This document shows, one piece after another, positions 25,048-28,132 of a stretch of DNA of 28,132 nt. The stretch is from the IMG/VR virus record IMGVR_UViG_3300022074_000287, positions 1 to 28,132 of that record, one strand, 5' to 3'. The first letter of the stretch is position 1. Every line of letters starts with the position of its first letter. The position numbers and the translations under genes are program-made. The notes under the pieces were generated by a model. It was not told the origin of the DNA. It worked only from the letters and a program-made list of their open reading frames with translations, and did no database searches. This DNA comes from a virus.

Positions 25048-28000
25048 ATGCCAAACTGGAAAAAACTGATAGTTAGCGGGTCAGACGCTACACTAAACTC
25101 TCTTAATGTAATAACGAGCATCTCAGGCTCAAGTATAAGCGGCAGCGGAACTGTATCCGGTATCACAGGTAGTTTTGGATCTACAGGAACACAGGGTTCT
25201 GTAATACTTACTGATACTGGTGCCGAATCTAGAGTAACAGCATTAAATAACCATTTATCATTAAGAACTCAAAGAGATGATGATGATATAAAATTTTACA
25301 CAGGTGATAGCACTTCTTTAAGAGTTACTCTCGAAGGAAATACAGGAAATGTTGGTATCGGAACAGCATCACCTGGAGCAAAATTAGATGTTCACGGTAG
25401 AGTAGACTTTGCAAACGATTTAAGATTAAGAGGAACTGATGCTGCAGCAGATCAAGGTGTAGTAAGATTCTTTGTTGACAGTAGTAATAAACTTTTTATA
25501 GATACTGCTAACGACGGTAGTAATAGATTTGTAATTGATAGCTCTGGTAATGTTGGGATTGGAACAACTTCACCTGCAGCAACCTTAGAAATAGCATCAG
25601 GATCGAGTGCAGCAGGTACAACTTTTAGAATAACAAATGCATTCGGAGAAAGTCCTAAAAAAATCGAATTTGTTTCAACATCTAATAATGCTTCTGGAAA
25701 CGTAATAGCTGATATATTCGGTTTTGGTAGAAGAACAACAGGAAATAATGGACCTTATTTAGCGTTTAGAGTATGGGATCAAGTTAATTCTTCTTTAGAC
25801 GAAGTAGCAAGATTTAGCACCTCAGGAAGTCTCGGTATTGGTGTAACTAATCCTACTGAAAAATTACAGGTAGACGGTAATATACATGCAAGCGGTTCCG
25901 GTAGTGAAATAATTACAGATCAGATATTTAGAGCAGCTCAAGGTACTTTGAGATTTAGAAAAGGTACCAATACTTGGGATGCAATGCGAATGTCTTCTAA
26001 TGGTAAATTAGAATTAGCAGCAGGCGGTGCTAATGACAGAGGTGAATTAGTATTAGTAGCAGATTATGGTGCTACACCTAGAGCAGGTGTTATACAATTT
26101 CAAAACGAATCTCAAGGTAGTTCTTTCTTATTTACCGATACAAATAAAAGATTAAGATTTCATACTTCTGACCCGGGAGAAAACGATTTAGCAGGAGCAA
26201 AAGTAATTTACGAAGGCTTCCCAGACGACTTTACTATTCAAGGTAGTATAATGCTAGATGATAATAGTGGAGATAGTCCGGCAATATCTTTTAGAAATGA
26301 AAGTGAAGTAAGATATAATGTAACTGCTACTAGCGGTGGCGATTTCCAAATTACTAGACAAGGTAATGGAGGTTCAGACTTTTTACTTGTTGGTGATTCT
26401 AGTAACCATACAGGTAGTTATATACAAGTAGGAAATAGTAACCAATTTGGTTATGATACTGTAGTAGCTAATAATATAACAGCAGGAGGAAATATAAAGA
26501 TAAGTACCGGTAATCATCTATTTTTTGACGGTACTGGTAATTCGACTTATATATCTGAAGATATAGCTGATAGATTAAGAATATTTGTAGGTGGATCAGA
26601 ATTTGCAAGATTCACAGAAGATACTTCTGATACTATTAGTTTTTTCCATGATACAACTTTTGGAGGTTCTATAACAATACCTGAATATATATTACATACT
26701 GGAGATGGGAATACTTATTTTGGATTTGGAACTGATGATGATTTTAGAGTTGGTGTAGGTGGTACTAAACGTCTTAATGTAACAACTGCGGGCGTAGAAA
26801 TTGCTGGTAATTTAACAGGTGTTACTGATGCAACTTTTGCAGGAGATATAACTACTGCAGGAAACATAATACTTTCCGGTGCTTCTAATGAAATAATTAA
26901 ATCTAATGGATCTATTAGGTTAAACATAGACTCAGATAATAATCAAACAGATAGAATATTTATAGTGTCTACAGGTGCTAACTCTGAATTATTTAGAGTT
27001 TCAGAAACAGGATACGTAACAGCTCAAAGCACTATTAAATCTCAAAACGGTATATTAGCTCTCGGTAACGATGTTACTATATTTAGAGATGGAGCAAATA
27101 TACTAAGAACCGATGATACTTTTCATGCTAATAATAGTATACATGTAGGAGGAGATGGAAAGATATATGATAGAGCTAATACAAGTAATTATATTGAATT
27201 AGCTGATACGATAAACATATCAACAGATACAAGCGTTACAGGAGATTTAACAGTTACTGGAACAATAACAGCACAAGAATTTAAAACAGAATTAGTTTCA
27301 GCATCAGTAGTATTTGAATCAGGTTCGACTATATTTGGTAATTCTTCTGATGATATACATTCTTTTTCTGGGTCATTAAGAGTATCAGGATCAGGAAATC
27401 ATTATTTCTCTGATGGTAACGTAGGTATTGGAACTACATCTCCTTCTAAAGCATTAGATGTTGTTGGTGGGTCAAGAGTAACAGGAACCTTTACTGTCGA
27501 AACGGGCAACAACCATATTAGATTAGTTGACACAGATCATTCGGGTAATTTCTCAGTAGGAGTTAATACAAATTTCCAGATTAGAGACGTAGCAAATAGT
27601 ACTACACCTTTTGCAGTCCAACAAAGTACTCCTGCTAATACTTTATTTCTCAAATCTGACGGTTATATCGGTATAGGCCATTCAAGTCCACAGACTAGAT
27701 TACATTTAAGTGGATCTTCAGCAGCAGCTGCAGGTATAAGACAATCTAGAGACGGAGTAAAAATATGGACTCAAGAAATAGATTCAAACGGTAAATTACA
27801 ATGGGCGTATAGATCTACCGAAGGAGGATCTGCAACACAACACTTTACACTAAATGATACAGGTCAAGCCATACTTCATAGCTACGGGTCAGGTAACCAT
27901 ACCGGTACATTAGCAAAATCATTAGGAGTTGATTCTTCTGGTAATATAATCGAATTTACAGGTGGTTCAGGAGGCGGAACAGTTTCTTCTATTACATCTG

Positions 28001-28132
28001 GTGCTGATAATAGAATAGCAATCTTTAATGGTACAGATTCTTTAGAAGGAGATGCTGATTTAGTATTTGATGGAAGCAAACTGGGGATAGGACTTTCTAG
28101 CCCGACTCATCATCTTACGGTAATTGGAGATG
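25048..28132 (+). CDS. Long fibre protein with VGIGT-type repeats, 3' partial
   Basis: The frame is open from ATG 25048 to the right edge (1,028 complete codons, no stop), so the gene continues beyond the window. The N-terminus MPNWKKLIVSGSDATL matches that of the short fibre upstream. The body is beta-rich with at least six copies of a 16-residue unit of the form [VIL]-G-I-G-x-x-[ST]-[SN]-P-x-x-x-L-x-[VIL]. A 40-residue block is shared with the large fibre-like gene at 20177. VGIGT units are typical of long trimeric fibres and are often followed at the C-terminus by an intramolecular chaperone (peptidase S74 type), which could lie past the edge. No enzyme motif is seen. It is likely a receptor-binding tail fibre. 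Confidence 0.85.
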   Translation, partial: MPNWKKLIVSGSDATLNSLNVITSISGSSISGSGTVSGITGSFGSTGTQGSVILTDTGAESRVTALNNHLSLRTQRDDDDIKFYTGDSTSLRVTLEGNTGNVGIGTASPGAKLDVHGRVDFANDLRLRGTDAAADQGVVRFFVDSSNKLFIDTANDGSNRFVIDSSGNVGIGTTSPAATLEIASGSSAAGTTFRITNAFGESPKKIEFVSTSNNASGNVIADIFGFGRRTTGNNGPYLAFRVWDQVNSSLDEVARFSTSGSLGIGVTNPTEKLQVDGNIHASGSGSEIITDQIFRAAQGTLRFRKGTNTWDAMRMSSNGKLELAAGGANDRGELVLVADYGATPRAGVIQFQNESQGSSFLFTDTNKRLRFHTSDPGENDLAGAKVIYEGFPDDFTIQGSIMLDDNSGDSPAISFRNESEVRYNVTATSGGDFQITRQGNGGSDFLLVGDSSNHTGSYIQVGNSNQFGYDTVVANNITAGGNIKISTGNHLFFDGTGNSTYISEDIADRLRIFVGGSEFARFTEDTSDTISFFHDTTFGGSITIPEYILHTGDGNTYFGFGTDDDFRVGVGGTKRLNVTTAGVEIAGNLTGVTDATFAGDITTAGNIILSGASNEIIKSNGSIRLNIDSDNNQTDRIFIVSTGANSELFRVSETGYVTAQSTIKSQNGILALGNDVTIFRDGANILRTDDTFHANNSIHVGGDGKIYDRANTSNYIELADTINISTDTSVTGDLTVTGTITAQEFKTELVSASVVFESGSTIFGNSSDDIHSFSGSLRVSGSGNHYFSDGNVGIGTTSPSKALDVVGGSRVTGTFTVETGNNHIRLVDTDHSGNFSVGVNTNFQIRDVANSTTPFAVQQSTPANTLFLKSDGYIGIGHSSPQTRLHLSGSSAAAAGIRQSRDGVKIWTQEIDSNGKLQWAYRSTEGGSATQHFTLNDTGQAILHSYGSGNHTGTLAKSLGVDSSGNIIEFTGGSGGGTVSSITSGADNRIAIFNGTDSLEGDADLVFDGSKLGIGLSSPTHHLTVIGD
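25351..28128 (+). repeat. Six dispersed VGIGT-type 16-residue repeats
   Basis: Copies of 48 bases lie at 25351-25398, 25552-25599, 25831-25878, 27421-27468, 27667-27714 and 28081-28128. Examples are VGIGTASPGAKLDVHG and LGIGVTNPTEKLQVDG. They cluster near both ends of the visible gene, leaving about 1.5 kb between the third and fourth copies without a clear unit. Confidence 0.85.
27259..27378 (+). repeat. 40-residue fibre module, copy 2
   Basis: This segment encodes 40 residues from GTITAQEFKTEL to HSFSGSL and aligns without gaps to 20426-20545 with 28 identical residues. Confidence 0.85.

Noticed and set aside
26715-28079. Minus-strand frames at 26715-26927 and 27882-28079
   Set aside because: Both lie opposite the open long fibre frame, and their Pro/Ser/Val-rich composition mirrors Gly/Thr codons.

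Overview
The window is a densely packed, strongly AT-rich stretch of a T4-like tailed phage (myovirus-type, Caudoviricetes), most probably a marine environmental phage. All supported genes lie on the + strand. The assignment rests on recognisable T4-type morphogenesis proteins: large terminase (gp17), portal (gp20), prohead protease (gp21), scaffold (gp22), major capsid protein (gp23), a sheath-completion protein resembling gp15, and PhoH, a marker common in marine phages. Virtually no start codon has a Shine-Dalgarno sequence and most are preceded by A/T-rich leaders. This would suit a Bacteroidota host, but that is an inference and other AT-rich marine hosts are not excluded.

Layout: (1) 1-4569 holds three proteins of unknown function. 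The first is cut by the left edge, the second has a Gly/Asp-rich tail, and the third has a weak nuclease-like signature. (2) 4572-8075 encodes terminase and portal, the packaging motor. (3) 8105-13384 encodes head-assembly accessory proteins around the gp21 protease: a conserved unknown, a 73-residue peptide, a 925-residue modular protein, a two-helix membrane protein with a coiled coil, the protease, and a hydrophobic 167-residue protein. (4) 13504-16180 is scaffold plus major capsid protein, closed by a strong terminator at 16210-16236. (5) 16290-16976 is PhoH. (6) 17031-20175 is a translationally coupled neck and tail-completion run. (7) 20177-28132 is fibre-like proteins with Gly/Ser/Thr-rich beta repeats, including one of more than 1,000 residues that runs off the right edge. 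A 56-codon gene lies between two of them.

How it fits together: gp22 and accessory proteins build the core on the gp20 portal, gp23 forms the shell, gp21 trims core and shell proteins, gp17 packages DNA, neck and sheath-completion proteins join the tail, and the fibres attach to it. T4 order is broken: no sheath or tube gene lies between terminase and portal, and neck genes follow the capsid gene. Seven gene starts are preceded by TATTTATA or a one-base variant, the likely late-promoter core. Several head-region proteins share a short N-terminal amphipathic segment containing a gp21-type [LIV]-x-E site, suggesting a set of capsid-targeted, protease-trimmed cargo proteins. That, together with the nuclease-like protein carrying the same N-terminus, is the most interesting hypothesis here. 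No tRNA, CRISPR array, insertion sequence or minus-strand gene was found, and no gene-free stretch exceeds 300 bases.
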